A stretch of DNA of 64,000 nt. Source: Rhipicephalus microplus. Lineage: Eukaryota > Arthropoda > Arachnida > Ixodida > Ixodidae. Positions 12,101 through 23,649 of the stretch are shown here, one piece after another; position 1 is the first letter of the stretch; every line of letters begins with the position of its first letter. The notes under the pieces are model-generated. The model had not been told where the DNA came from, ran no database searches, and saw nothing but the letters and a program-made list of their open reading frames with translations. A program made the translations under genes and the position numbers. The stretch is from contig NC_134710.1 of the NCBI RefSeq assembly GCF_043290135.1, positions 456,940,376 to 457,004,375 on the forward strand, given 5' to 3'.

Positions 12101-14090
12101 GAACAAATAACTGATCTCAATAATGACAAAACACCCTTCATACTTAGTCCTTAGCATAAGCTAGCACATATCTGTAGCAGATTCAATTATTCATTTTTTG
12201 CTGGGATGATAATGGGCAAGTAGCAAAGGCAAGTTCACATTGGAGTGGTCGGTGACGTCTGTTTAGGCTCTGCCATATTGCTTTGCAACCAGAGTCACTT
12301 GTGGCCACATATACAAGGAAGCCACATGAGGTACATTCTAAATGAGATTACCATATCACATTTCGCTGCATCTCAATGTGTGCCAAACAAATGCAGATAT
12401 CATTAGCTTGCCACTATAAGGGGATCCTAAACCAACGCAAAATTGAAATTTAGTCGTGGTGTTGCAGCTGTGTAAAAATCTACAATGGATGCATAGCCGT
12501 GATAATTTGTCTATATGTTGTCGCAATAGTAATGTTACACACATTGTATGATACAAAAGAGGTCCTCGCTTATTTCGCGTTTTTTCGGTATGCTTCTTTC
12601 TTGTCTCTTCTTGCCATGTGCTCCTCCTCACTGTACAAGGAGCAAGAGTAGTGGGCACACAAACACGTATTTAAAAAAAATGTTGTAAGGTGAGCACTGA
12701 GAAGCTGAACACTTCCAAAAAGCTCAAAGAGGTAAAGGTATTGTTTCTAGCTACTTTTTGGGCACCCATAGGTAGTTGTGCTGCTGTAGTTAAAATATAA
12801 GTTAAATGTTTAAAATTAATTGGAGATGGTTTGGCACCCATAATTGCAGTTACATACAAAACTAGGTTTCAATGCGTAAGCAAAATCTGTTTACTCTAAA
12901 TCAATCCTAATGATATTTGAAATTCAGGAAATATTCACAGAAAAGCTCAGGAAAAGGCTAAGTGGTTGCCCCTTGAATGTGAAGGAGATACCCTTCTTCT
13001 AAAAGGTCAATAGACTGTCCAGTAGTCTCGATATTACATGCACTATAAAATATTCTGGTGTGGTGCTTTTCATGCATGTTATAATGAGAGGGGTTTTTAA
13101 TAGATTTGTTGTCACTTTGCCCTGCATTGCTGAAATTGTTCACATAGTTATAATACATGAATCACTTTATGCCTTTTATTTTTATGCAAATGGTTTGCTT
13201 ACCCAGTCGGTTTAGCTTGATTTGGATGAAATCATAAATGATCTAAATTTTTTTTTACTATACAGCAGGTTTATTTTTAAAATACGCGACCATTGATGTG
13301 AACGCAGTTGGTGGCGTGCTTGATTATTCCTTCACTATCACCACTCTAACTACACCTGCTACAGTGCATAGTGTGACAAAAGTAATGGTACTTAACATTA
13401 CACTTTTATGTCTCAAAATACAACATACACTTTTATGTAACAGCATACACTTTTATGCCTTAAAATGTGTTAAAAAGCCTGGTAAAAATGTGTGTATGCT
13501 TTTTTTTCGCTCCAAGTAAATATTCTGGTCTACTTAAAGTAGCTTCCGCTCTTTTAAAGTCCTCAAACTATTAGGTGTTCAAAAGAAGTATCAATGCCAT
13601 ATGCTTTCTTTGTCAGCCTACTCACCACTCTAATAATGAGAATTACCCCACAACATTACCCAGTGAAATATAGGGATGTTATAAAACGTTTGTCAATTCA
13701 ACTGTCAAAAAACGTTGCCAAGTTACGTTTTTGTTCACTTTTCTTTTCACAATTTTGTTAAAGTTACTTTTGATAACATCCCTTATAGTTTGTTTGGCAT
13801 CGTTTTCTGCTAGTTCTCATTATATTTTGTTCAACAAAGACAACAAACCCTTAAATTTATAGTTCTTTCCGTTACTCATGAATCTGAAACAGTGAATCTC
13901 AGTAATCTTAGCGGTGTGTGACTTGTTTTTTTTATCAGTTCTGCATGTGTTCAAGTACATGCATTTTGGTGGGAGGGCGAACTATTGCCATCTCGTGTGA
14001 CTAGCAGAATTTCTGAGAACTGACAGATGCATAATGCTGCCAAAGAAGTATAGGGATATTGGATGTAATCGTAACGTAATTGCAATCGTA
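9100..14090. other. Interior of the TIR element, no gene recognised
   Basis: AT-rich, with scattered ORFs under 125 codons on both strands and none with a recognisable motif. Isolated acceptor-like sites (for example ACTCATCAG ending at 9675 and CACCTACAG ending at 11234) are not followed by convincing coding sequence. Confidence 0.35.
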
Positions 14091-14300
14091 ATGTAATTGC
14101 CAGTAGGCAAAAAAAGGTGTCCCACACTCGCCATAATGGTAACAGGCAGCGCTGACGGACTCTTCCATATATAAATGCACATATATACCGTACAAAATGG
14201 AAGAGGGATAGCCGCCATGGTAGCTCAGTTGGTAACACATCAGGCATGTTATTCGAAGTTCGCAGGCTCGGTCCCTGTACAGGGCAGGTTATCTTTTTTT
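14090..14300 (+). repeat. tRNA-derived SINE, second family, copy 1
   Basis: A leader with CCCACACTCGCCATAATGG and CACATATATACCGTA precedes GCCGCCATGGTAGCTCAGTT (A box), a B-box-like GAAGTTCGCAGGCTCGGTCC, and a T-rich tail (14292-14300). The same order of blocks occurs at 46160-46350, showing a repeated family distinct from Ruka. The insertion lies inside the TIR element, so it came later. Confidence 0.65.
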
Positions 14301-15208
14301 CCTTCTACTTTTCTTTCTTCACAATTACAACACTTCTATTCTTCTTGAAGACTTTCTGATGTAAAAAAGGTACCTTATAATCTGAAGAGGCAAACAGAAT
14401 GTGCCAGCGTACGAGTTAGCTCTTGTTGTGTTTTCAAGTAAGATATGTTTTGAAGAATAAATCATTCTGCCACTTGCCTAAAGAATGGCTACAGGACGTG
14501 GTACTGGATGCACTTTGTTATTTTTGAATCAAGCTATCTTGTATTCTATTTTAATAAATTACATGGCATACACATGACGGTATCACACACTTTAATGCCA
14601 CAAAGATTATGCAGCGAACAATGTTATAAATGCGAAATTGCATAAGAATAAGGTGAAAACGGCACCCTCAACGAGATTGTACAAGGAGCACTGGGTGCAG
14701 GCGTCATTCCTTCCGCCCGTGCTTTTCAAGTGCGAGCTGTTTTCACCTCGTTCTGACCAACTAACTAAATTGAGATATGTTGTTATAGTGCAAGAGGATG
14801 CTCCACGGGAACCTAGGTTTGTCTCAAACTCTGTGTGTGTCTTTCAATCTATATGGTGCCCGCTTCAAGAGTTCATGCAGACCAGACCGTGTAAAACAGG
14901 ACCGTGTAAAATGGACCGTGTAAATAAAATAAAATGGACCATTTAAACAAACAGGATCGTGTAAAATGTCGTTTTCGTGTGCAACTGTAGTTGTGTTTGT
15001 GCTGAATGACCTTTCTTTATATACACTACATAACAAACTTGCTCCTTTAGAGTCTAGTGCATCTTCGGATCGATTGTAAATGTTTGCATATGCGAGGCCT
15101 TAAGTTTTATTAGAAATTCCTCAGTGTGCCACGAGGAAATGTGTGTTCAGCAAAAATTTGCATATCATTATATACAAATCCTTATGCCTCGTCTATAACT
15201 TTCTGCAG
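14300..15208. other. Interior of the TIR element upstream of the candidate exon
   Basis: One ORF at 14638-14946 (102 codons) includes a degenerate GACCGTGTAAAA repeat at 14886-14965. Its function is not recognised and it may be non-coding. Confidence 0.3.
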
Positions 15209-15435
15209 GTTGACCTTGAGCAGAAAAAGAGGAGCGGCAGCAGCCCCCAGAAAAGAGCAAGCACCCTCCAAGCTCCCGAAGCTCTCTTCGACAGGAACAT
15301 AAGGTCACTGTGTGGCATAAGGTCACTGTGTGGCATGGAAAACCATTGCAAGGAGTACCTTATCGGTACATTGTGCTGCTCTTTCATCGAAAACGACGAA
15401 GTTGACCACCCCAAAGGAACTTCACCCTGTGTATT
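15209..15435 (+). CDS. Candidate internal coding exon inside the TIR element, unknown protein
   Basis: A pyrimidine-rich acceptor CTTTCTGCAG ends at 15208, and a consensus donor GTGAGT starts at 15436. The 227-base exon is open in the phase that starts at 15209 and ends in phase 2, giving about 75 residues. They begin with a basic Ser-rich stretch (KKRSGSSPQKRAS) and continue with several Cys and acidic residues (GTLCCSFIENDEVD). An 18-base direct duplication (AAGGTCACTGTGTGGCAT) sits at 15301-15336 and adds six residues in frame. No domain is recognised. It could belong to a captured host gene, a split transposase, or be a chance open exon. No partner exons were joined. Confidence 0.35.
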
Positions 15436-18400
15436 GTGAGTGCTTCAGTGGTTTTGTTTTTGTCCAGCCAGCAGTTGAGAAATCATGTGTCAGATTCAGC
15501 CGGGATGGCTAGAGGGAGTCGGGCAGGCATGTTTGGACATTTGTCTAGCCAAGTAGTGCCGATTTTCGCACTGGTCCTGTTGGAGTTACTGCCACAACCA
15601 CAGAAGCTACGTCACCTCTCTAAGTGTACAGATGTGTCGGGGAAGATTAGCTGCATTAGGTTTTTCTGTAACTGATAGCTGCCAACATTCTTCATTATAC
15701 AGGAGTTTTGTTCCTCACTCATGGGTGTAAAGCCCTCCACAGAAAAAATGCAACACTTCTACTTCCAGAAAGCTCCAAGGCCCTACTTGTAGGTTTTTTC
15801 GGCTTGTATCATAAGCACCTCGTTTGGGTGTACATGAACATTTTATAAACATGTACAGCGATAAATTTGGGTGGCCGGTCGTTTTGCGCTTATCATGTTC
15901 CTCGCAGTATTTTTAAGCATGTTGTGCATTACGTTGTCAATCTGGTTCATGTGCATAGAAGACATTACGAAGTTTCAGGCTACAGTATAAAAAGCCTGGA
16001 AGCAAGCTATCAATAATTTTTTAACAGAGTTGCTTAATTTGATACATGATACATCACTAAACTTTCGTGTGTATTCATGCTCGTCTTAGTGTTATCCAAA
16101 ATGAAGATGTGAGTCGACAGATGGAAACATCTAGTGGGGTAATCAGGGTGAACAGTGGAAGTGCCTCAGACAGGCTGGCCGATGTTGCGATAGGAGGACC
16201 TATTTTTTAGGAGTCACCTTGTCATCCTTGGCGTGTTAGTTTAAATGGGCTCAGTAATGACATCATCTTTTGGTGTAGGCGTGTGTGCCTGTTGGAAATG
16301 TTTGTCTCAAAAAAAACCTATAGCGCAGAACAGTGCAGCCCTTGCTTCTTTTCAAGTTAGGTTGCGCTGATACAAAGTGTTCTCCTGTCGGAAGTTGGGG
16401 GTAAGGGAAGCAAAAAAAGATAAATGATAGAAAAAAAGAAAGAAGAAGAAAGAAAAGGGGGACGCAAAGTAAAAGTAGTGCTACATGGCTCCTACTTTTC
16501 ATTCGCCCTTTTCTTCTTTTTTTCCCTTGTTTTCTTTTTTCACCTTTTTTTGTTACATTTGCATTGTCCCATCTAGTATGACATATGGCTTTGCTATAGC
16601 AAAGATGCCTATGTGGTGTTGGAGTGAACAGTGCATTGTACTTCATTCAGTTAATTACAGACTGATCAGTCTTGCAATAAGTGCTTCCTGTCTATCACCA
16701 CACATGTTCAAATGAAAAGTTGGTGCTTGGCTCTTAGTATGCTGGTATATAGCTTGTGTCTTGGACTACTCAAAATGAATGTTATTTTGCTGCTGTTTAT
16801 CGTAATGAATTTATTCAACATGAAAATATCTTGCCTTGCGAACTTTGTCGGACCTGCCTTTGTTTTTCTTTCTAAGCAGGCATTGTATTTGAGGGAGGCA
16901 GTAACAGAGAGGTGATAGCTTGAGCTTCGGAAGAATAAATGCTGGCAGTGAGGCAATTACACATCAAACATCCCTGCCATTTTGCCAACCGTCCTAAGTG
17001 TGTTTTAAAAACAATATTGTGCTCGTTTACTGTATCGAAAACAGCAAAATGCTAAAATATATCGCAGAGAACAAAATATTAGGCCACGTTGGTGCCTTCT
17101 CGACTTTCCAGGATGTCGTCTGGGTGTTGTTTGTAAAAAGTAAAAAGTGTTTCAAAAATACTGCCTCTTCTACACCAAATTCCGTCCAGGTATTAAGTAA
17201 AGGTAATTGTGTGTAGTGCATGAAGCTCAGGAATATTAGTGCAATTTTTTGCCACATCAAAAGCAAGGAAGCAGTTCTCTTTATATGGCAAGATATATGA
17301 TTACACTTTGTCTTAGAGTAGAAATGAATTTTTGAAGTTTTCTTATGATGACTGTTTTTTGCATTTGATATACGACAGCTTCCGTTCCGAAGTTCCCCAT
17401 GGCCTTCAATAGGAGACTTCAAAAATAATTTTCCTCATTTAAACCAAAATTGTAATGATAATACTTGCCAGATAACAAGAACTGTTCAATTGCTTTCAAC
17501 TTACACATAAAAGTAATTATCAATTAGAAAAACGCACAGCTCAAGTTGCATCTCAATGTGGACAAAAACGATTATATAGTGATATTTGTAATCTGGACCT
17601 AACATTATTTTTTTTCGTGAAATATAACTTCTGTGCAGTGAGTATTTGTGGCTCAAATATTCATACAAATTGCAGTATTGCCATACAATAAATGCAAACG
17701 ATGAAGGTACCCACGTGACCACAACATTTTTCTCTTCAAAACATATCTGCAAATAACTATTTTCAGAAGAGTAAATTACCATAATTTTTTTAAACTATAC
17801 ATCTGTGATGATCGCCAGGCAGTATGGTTTGTATGTTTGGTGTAGAATAGCCCAGTGCGAAAAACAACAAATGTCTGAGCATCCTTTGACGCTCGGGCAA
17901 TTTCGAAAGCACTTGTTTGTTAGCAGCAATTCAGTTAAGCCCTTGTCTTAATGCTTAGGCCCAGAAACGAAACACAAGTAACCAAAGTAGTCCTAAGAAT
18001 CATGCAGTCTCGCTGTTCCAAGGCTTGTGGAGCCTAATTTAGTGCAAGCTTCACCATTTTTGAAAAATTCAGATTCAACCAACAGGGTTTGGAGGCGCAG
18101 TGCATTTTCAGCTAACTTGTTTCACACCAGTTACTTAGATAAAAAGCGGAATGTAGAGGTAAAAATACCATTTTAAAGGCATTGTAGGTAATAACAAAAA
18201 GGACTGCTTTCTTTTTTTGTGTAGTGCTTTGCCTGAACGCTGTGCTTTTTGTGGTATAGTTCATTCTCTAGTGAACATAGGCCTTAAAAACTAACATTAG
18301 CCATGTTGAGGTCGATTTTTTGGTTATAGTCATAGTAGCCATATTAAAAATGTATGACTTCAAACTTGATTGTTCTTTTGAAGATTTTTTTTTGCATAAT

Positions 18401-18640
18401 GATAGTTCAGAGTCTTAGTCAATTTTGTTATAAGAAAACGTGATGTCATAATAGGGTCACTTTTTGTAGAGTCGTTCAGTTCTACCTTACCTTCTACATT
18501 CCTAATAGAGCAGTTATTTTCAATATCGGTATTTAAAATAGAATGAGCATGCTGTATGTAATAAGGTGTAAGCACTTACAGATAGCACATGCACCTAACT
18601 TTTTTGTTGGCAGTTTATTTCTGTTATTCTCAATTCAAAA
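15436..18640. other. Interior of the TIR element, no gene recognised
   Basis: Open frames at 15436-15675 and 16094-16210 have protein-like composition but no recognisable domain. A splice from 15435 into the first would require an intron of only about 32 bases. The remainder is AT-rich. Confidence 0.3.
16405..16560. repeat. Polypurine tract followed by polypyrimidine tract
   Basis: About 60 bases of nearly pure A/G (16405-16470, with runs such as GAAAGAAGAAGAAAG) are followed within 40 bases by about 60 bases of nearly pure C/T (16496-16555). The two arms could pair as a long imperfect foldback or form triplex DNA. Confidence 0.55.
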
Positions 18641-18835
18641 GTGGGGTTTCACGTCCGAAAACCACGATATGATTATGAGAGACGCCGTAGTGGAGGGCAC
18701 TGGTAACTTCGACCACTTGGGGTTCTTTAACGTACACCCAAATCTCAGCACACGTGCCTACAGCATTTCTGCCTCCATTGGAAATGGAGCCGGGATTTGA
18801 TACCGCGACCTGTGGGTCAGCAGCCGAATTTCTGT
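18641..18835 (-). repeat. Ruka-like SINE, reverse, truncated
   Basis: It contains GTGGGGTTTCACGTCCGAAAACC, TTGGGGTTCTTTAACGTACACCC and GGGATTTGATACCGCGACC, which are the reverse complement of the Ruka tail, body and B box. Only part of the tRNA head remains at the right end. It lies inside the TIR element. Confidence 0.75.
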
Positions 18836-20195
18836 TACTCTTGCTCTCCTATTTCTGTGCAGTTCGGGTTTTGTTGTCTGGCTTGCACAGATTTTTAAAG
18901 GCACCTGCCTGATCCCGATTGCTTTCATGGTGATCTTAACCTTCATAATTTGCATAGGTATACCTCTAAAATTGTTCAAGACGACAATTTCGTTCACAAA
19001 CTGTATAATATAAAGGCAGCAGATGTACATGCACACACTATTAAGTGTACATTGAGAGCTTTCACTGGTAGTTCCTAAAGTTTTACTGTGCAGGAAGCAT
19101 TTAAATCATAATTTCATAAGGACATATTAATCGATTATCTCTACCATTGAAAATCGTGACAACCTAGTTATTTTCACTGTGATAAGCATGCTGTTTTCTT
19201 TGATGTGGCAGAACTAATTTATACACTCATTCCTTCTATTATTCACATATGCATAAAATGAAGGATTGTGTGCCTTACATTTTCAGTTTTATTCTGTGTG
19301 TTATATTTCTTGTGCATGTGAACTAATGTGCTAACATGTGTCTCTGACATTATTTGTGCCAATTATTTTCATTTCCAGGTGCCTATGAAGGACACATAAG
19401 TTCTATGGCAGGGACCTTCCAAATATACAGTGGTGCTGGAGACTCAAGCAGCATTTCGCCGATCTCCACAAGACATTCATGAGACAAACACAGCGCCACA
19501 CTTTCACAGTGCTATGATTATTATTTATGTTTAAACATTTCGTTCTAAAATTTCTGTTACATTGTGTTTTGTGCCACCATCTTGTTCTTAGGTGGACCTC
19601 GTTAAATTACGGTGTAGTCACCTCATTTGTGTACCATCAACACTGCATTGTCACTATTCACAGCTGGAGCATACAGACAAATAAAAAATATATTGATTGT
19701 AGCAGGGCTCGTGTGTATATTAGGGCTTCTCTATTGATATTAATAACTTTATAAGTTCTTTAGGTCTTGCATAGAACACTGCAATAATGTGTTCCAATGT
19801 AACCACCATGTATGATTGCTAGCATGTTAATGTAGTAGTTTTGTAATGTATTTTATTTGAAAGGTAATTTTGCTTCCGCATCACGACAATTAGAAAGATG
19901 CCGATGATTCAATCCCTCATTAAGTAGCTTCTTAACACATTTGTTTCTTTCAAGCCTTTATATACTCATCAAGGCTGTTTCAGATAGCAAACATATTTCA
20001 CCTTCATGCAACATATTAGGAAGGAAATATTCATATATATTTCTACACTGTACTTGCTTTTGCAAACAACGTGAATGGCCAATTGCTTTTACTCGAAATC
20101 TAGGATGTCCATTTGATCTTTGCAAGATGCAGCAGATAGCTGCAAGGTTTCTGCAATATGCTGATTTCCGTTAGCTGCTTATCGGGTAATTTAGC
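18836..20195. other. Interior of the TIR element before the right array
   Basis: AT-rich. An acceptor-like CATTTCCAG ends at 19379 and is followed by a short open stretch with an early stop, which could be the 3' exon of a transcript. No family is recognised. Confidence 0.3.
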
Positions 20196-20350
20196 ACGAT
20201 ATGGCACTTTCCGTAAGCTGCGGATATCCGCATCTCTCCGCACGATATGGCGCTTTCCGTAAGCTGCGGATGTCCGCATCTTTTCGCATGATAAGGCGCT
20301 TTCCGTAAGCGGTGGATGTTCGCATCTTTCCGCATGATGCGGCTTTCCGT
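20196..20350 (+). repeat. Right subterminal array, 46-bp period
   Basis: Units of the form ATGGCGCTTTCCGTAAGC followed by TGCGGATGTCCGCATC start at 20196, 20242, 20288 and 20334 (46 apart), the last one partial. Each contains TTCCGTAAG and a short palindrome (GCGGATGTCCGC). The sequence differs from the 53-bp left array, but the TTCCGTA word is the reverse complement of the TACGGAA word found there. Confidence 0.8.
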
Positions 20351-20405
20351 AGATCAATAATTGCGTATGTACGGATCCGTATATGCGTAACGTTTCAGTA
20401 GGGTA

Positions 20406-21010
20406 GCCTTCTACTTCTCATCCGCCGAGCGATTGAGCAGGAATTAGTGGAGGTCATGACTGCGTATCATGCGCAACAAGCTCCGGCTCTTTGCCCCTAC
20501 GTTACACCCAATCGGTTGCCAGGCAGCCTTAAGTCGTTCCAGCGCCCACGCCTATGACTTACGCCGAAGTTACCGCTCGACCTCCGTCCTTTTCAGCGGG
20601 TATGCCCGCTACGTATGTTGACGCAACACCTCACCCTTATTGAGCCCACCATGCAGCCTTTCCAGCCATCGTTCCCTCCACCGGCTCATGTGACATGGGT
20701 GAGGCCTATCTCGGCGAACCGATGGCGCTCACCCGAACTAGCCCATCTGTTTGCCTGCGGTCGCGCTTGTCATGTAGCACATTACTGCCCTCGCGTACAG
20801 CCAGATCCCATTTCTTCACATGTTGTTGGCCAGCTCAGCCGACCCTATCACGACGAACCACCATCTATGCCACCGTCGTCTCGCCCTGCTTCATCTTTTC
20901 GAAGGTTGCCGTCTTCACGATGTTGTTCGCTGTCCCCCATGCGGCCAAGTGTTTCAGCTCATGAGAGCGGAAAACTAGTCACCGCAGTCCCCCAGGCGAG
21001 GACTGTAACG
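20406..21010 (+). pseudogene. gag: Gypsy-1 gag, 3' part
   Basis: The frame resumes after the TA duplication with RRAIEQELVEVM, then proline-rich sequence. A degraded CCHC zinc knuckle follows near 20740-20790 (ACGRACHVAHYC): the first Cys of the usual C-x2-C-x4-H-x4-C is replaced, so nucleic-acid binding is probably lost. Frame shifts separate the blocks. Confidence 0.65.
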
Positions 21011-23505
21011 CTATCGTAACGTGAAAGCTTTCACAACAGCCCTTCTAAATTCAATGACACGCTCGTGGACGGTGTTCATGCATCGGCTCTTATTGACACT
21101 GCCGTATCAGTTATGGACGAAACACTTTCCTGCTTACTTTGAAAAGTCTTGCCGCCTCTTTTTTGGTTCTCCCCCCGTACCGCTAGTTCGCGTCGTATTG
21201 ATCTTACAGCAGAGTGCACAGCTCGCATTGTCATTCAGGACGTTTTGTATGTCGCCCAGTTCATCATCATTCCTGCTTCCTCTCATGACGTCAGCATGGG
21301 ATAAGATTTTCGCTCCTGCTACGACGCCGTCCTCCATAGTGCCTGCATCAATATTGAACTCTTCTCCTACTTGCATTTGACGCCAGAAAGTCTCTCGACA
21401 ATGAGCAAGATTCTCATGGAAAACGATTTAACAGTGCTTCAAAACTCGACGACGGCTGTGTCGGACTACTGCGCCGATATCTCCGACACAATTGCCCTCG
21501 TTTCGCCATTCGACTGTTTTTGTAGTAGGAAAGGGTTGCTAGTACTTTTCGTGACCATGCGAGTCACCCACGGCAACGTCGCTATTTTTGTAACGAACCC
21601 GTACCCGTACATTGTTACCTTGCTTCGAGGGGAATGTTTCGGTAGAGTGAAACCAGTCGACGAAGCACATGTTCTGGGCGTACCTGATAACTCGCGTTGT
21701 CCCATTTCATGTACCATCAGTGCTAATTTCACTGCTGACCTGTCATCTTCTGATGTATTTGGCCTCTTCATTGCAGACAACCTTACGCATGTTGCAAGAA
21801 CATCCTATGGCTTTCAGTGTCATGCGAAGTTCTCTCAGTCGCACGTTTGCTGCTACGCATCACATCGACACTGGTGCAAATTTATTTTTACGGCAACGTC
21901 CATATCGCGTGTTGCCTGTTCAATGTCGGTTATTTAACGAAGAGGTTGATGATATGTTCTAACGCGACGTTATTCGGCCCTCGGACAGTCCATGGGCGTC
22001 TCCTGTTCTTGTTGGGAAGAAAGACGTTTCTGTGCGGCTTTGTGTGGACTACAGACGGCTCAAGAAGATCACTCGCAAGGATATTTATCCACTGCCAATA
22101 CCTCCCATCTCCAACGTCTGAAAGAAGTTTCCGAACGTGTGAGCAATGGCAGCTTGCAAATAAATCTGAATAGGTTCATTTGCAGCATGGCAACTCACCA
22201 TCCTAGGGTACGTCGTGTCCAAGGACGGCATTCTTCCTGATCTGGCCAAGCTTCGGGCCGTGGGCGAATTCCCAAACCTGCGTCCGTCAGAGAGCTGCGT
22301 TGTTTCGTGGGCCTGTGCTCATATTTTCTACGCTTGATATGAAACTTTGCTACGATAGTATCACCGCTGATGAAGCTCTTTGGAAGTAACAGGCCCCTAA
22401 ATTCGTGGTCATCCGAGTGTGACGACATGTTCGCACATCTCCGCAGTTTGTTGACTTCCCCTCCCATTCTACGCCCCTATGACTCTATGGCCCTGATTGA
22501 GGTGCACACGGACGCCAGTGGCGTAAGCATCCGCGCTGTCCTGGCGCACAGCAAACCCGGATCCTCTGAACATGTCGTGACTTATGCAAGCCGTGCGCTC
22601 AAGAGAGCCAAGACAAACTACACCATCACAAAAAAAGTGCCTGGTTCGTCTGGGCCCTTGCAAAGTTTTGACCTGATGTGTATGTGCGCCCGTTTGATGT
22701 CTTCACCAAGCATCATGCACTATGCTGGCTGTCAGCATTAAAGGATCCCCCAGGCAATGTGACCAGTTGGGCTCTTCGCTTAGTAGACTATGACATCTGC
22801 CTGCAGTACCACATTGACCGCCAGTATGCAGGCGCCGACGCTCTCTCGTGCTCCCCTCTGCATGAAGATGACGTTCCCTGCTTAGTATTCTCAACTGCTC
22901 TTTATCCCATCGATGTTGGCATCCTCGCTATCAAATAGCTAAAGGACGATTGGATCGCACCGCTGATTGTCTTTCCCTCTGATGCGTCCGCAACACCATC
23001 CACGCGTGCCTCTTGTCGTGGAGCTCAGCATTTCGTGATTTGTGATGGCCCCCTACAACGACACAATTACGACGCCAATGGCCGGCAGTGGTTACTCGTG
23101 ATACCCGACAGTCTGCGGTCAGAGGTATGTGAATCTTTCCATTCTGATCCGCAATTAGCGCAATCCGGAGTTTCCAAAGCTTACCACCGCTTTAGATAAC
23201 GCTACTTCTGGTGCGGGATGTACCGCTACGTGCCGCAGTTCGTTCGCTCTTGCCTCGCTTGACAATGTGGCAAACACTCAGCACACATGTCACACGCCGG
23301 TCTGCAACCATTGCTTTGCCCTGACCATCTGTTTGAGCGCGTAGGTATCGATTTATATATATGGACCACTTCTCCTGATGTTGGCTGGTAACCGCTGGGC
23401 TATCGTTGCAGTAGACCATTTAACCCGATACGCTGAAACCGCCACTCTCCCTGCATTTACTGCGCGCGATGCTGCAGCGCAGCTGCAGCGTGCATGTTAT
23501 TGTAG
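21010..23505 (+). pseudogene. pol: Gypsy-1 pol remnant: protease, RT, RNase H, integrase
   Basis: The domain order is Ty3/Gypsy-like: a retropepsin active-site remnant (ALIDT, near 21085), a protease-RT linker (21371-21937), the start of RT (SPWASPVLL and [10 protein letters not shown] around 21990-22060), RNase H (IEVHTDASG near 22495; ASRALKRAKTNY near 22590), an integrase zinc-binding segment (near 23190-23280) and the start of the integrase core (near 23335-23470). Between about 22100 and 22190 the palm of RT, including the YxDD box, is deleted. Multiple shifts and stops make it non-functional. It breaks off near 23505 with no 3' LTR. Confidence 0.75.
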
Positions 23506-23649
23506 CGTGTGCCGCAGTTTCTTTCGGTGTCGTTGAATATAAACGGCTTGATTTGACGGCAGGGAGAGATGCTACCCTAACAGATACCGAGCATAAGTAA
23601 TTTTGTTAACAGATACCGAGCATACGTAAGCGGTCTTACCAAGTGCCTG

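Larger units (their letters stand above)
5616..20403 (+). mobile_element. 14,788-bp TIR element inserted at TA in Gypsy-1 gag; no recognisable transposase
   Basis: The left terminus CCCTACTGAAACGTT (5616-5630) is the perfect 15-base reverse complement of the right terminus (20389-20403). Both ends are flanked by TA (5614-5615 and 20404-20405). Removing the element and one TA restores an uninterrupted gag frame across the junction, which fixes the boundaries to the base. The left end carries 53-bp tandem repeats and the right end unrelated 46-bp repeats. The interior holds later SINE insertions, a CpG-rich stretch and one convincing internal exon, but I see no transposase, integrase, polymerase or DDE-type motif. 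TA duplication fits Tc1/mariner-like or several less-studied superfamilies, but the size and arrays are unlike ordinary Tc1/mariner. It may be non-autonomous, or its transposase may be split into short exons. Confidence 0.85.

Noticed and set aside
15436..15675. Second exon directly after the candidate exon at 15209-15435
   Set aside because: The best phase-compatible acceptor leaves an intron of about 32 bases, too short to be credible.
16263..16646. 127-codon minus-strand ORF
   Set aside because: It is driven by the polypurine/polypyrimidine tracts (runs of Lys/Arg and Leu/Phe), not by coding sequence.
5616..20403. Possible Polinton/Maverick, because of size and inverted ends
   Set aside because: TIRs are only 15 bp, the target duplication is TA rather than 6 bp, and no polymerase B, integrase, ATPase or capsid motifs are visible.
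5611..20406. CACTA-type terminus, because the left junction reads CACTACCC
   Set aside because: The CA is not mirrored at the right end (GGGTAGCC), and the gag frame shows that the CAC belongs to the target.
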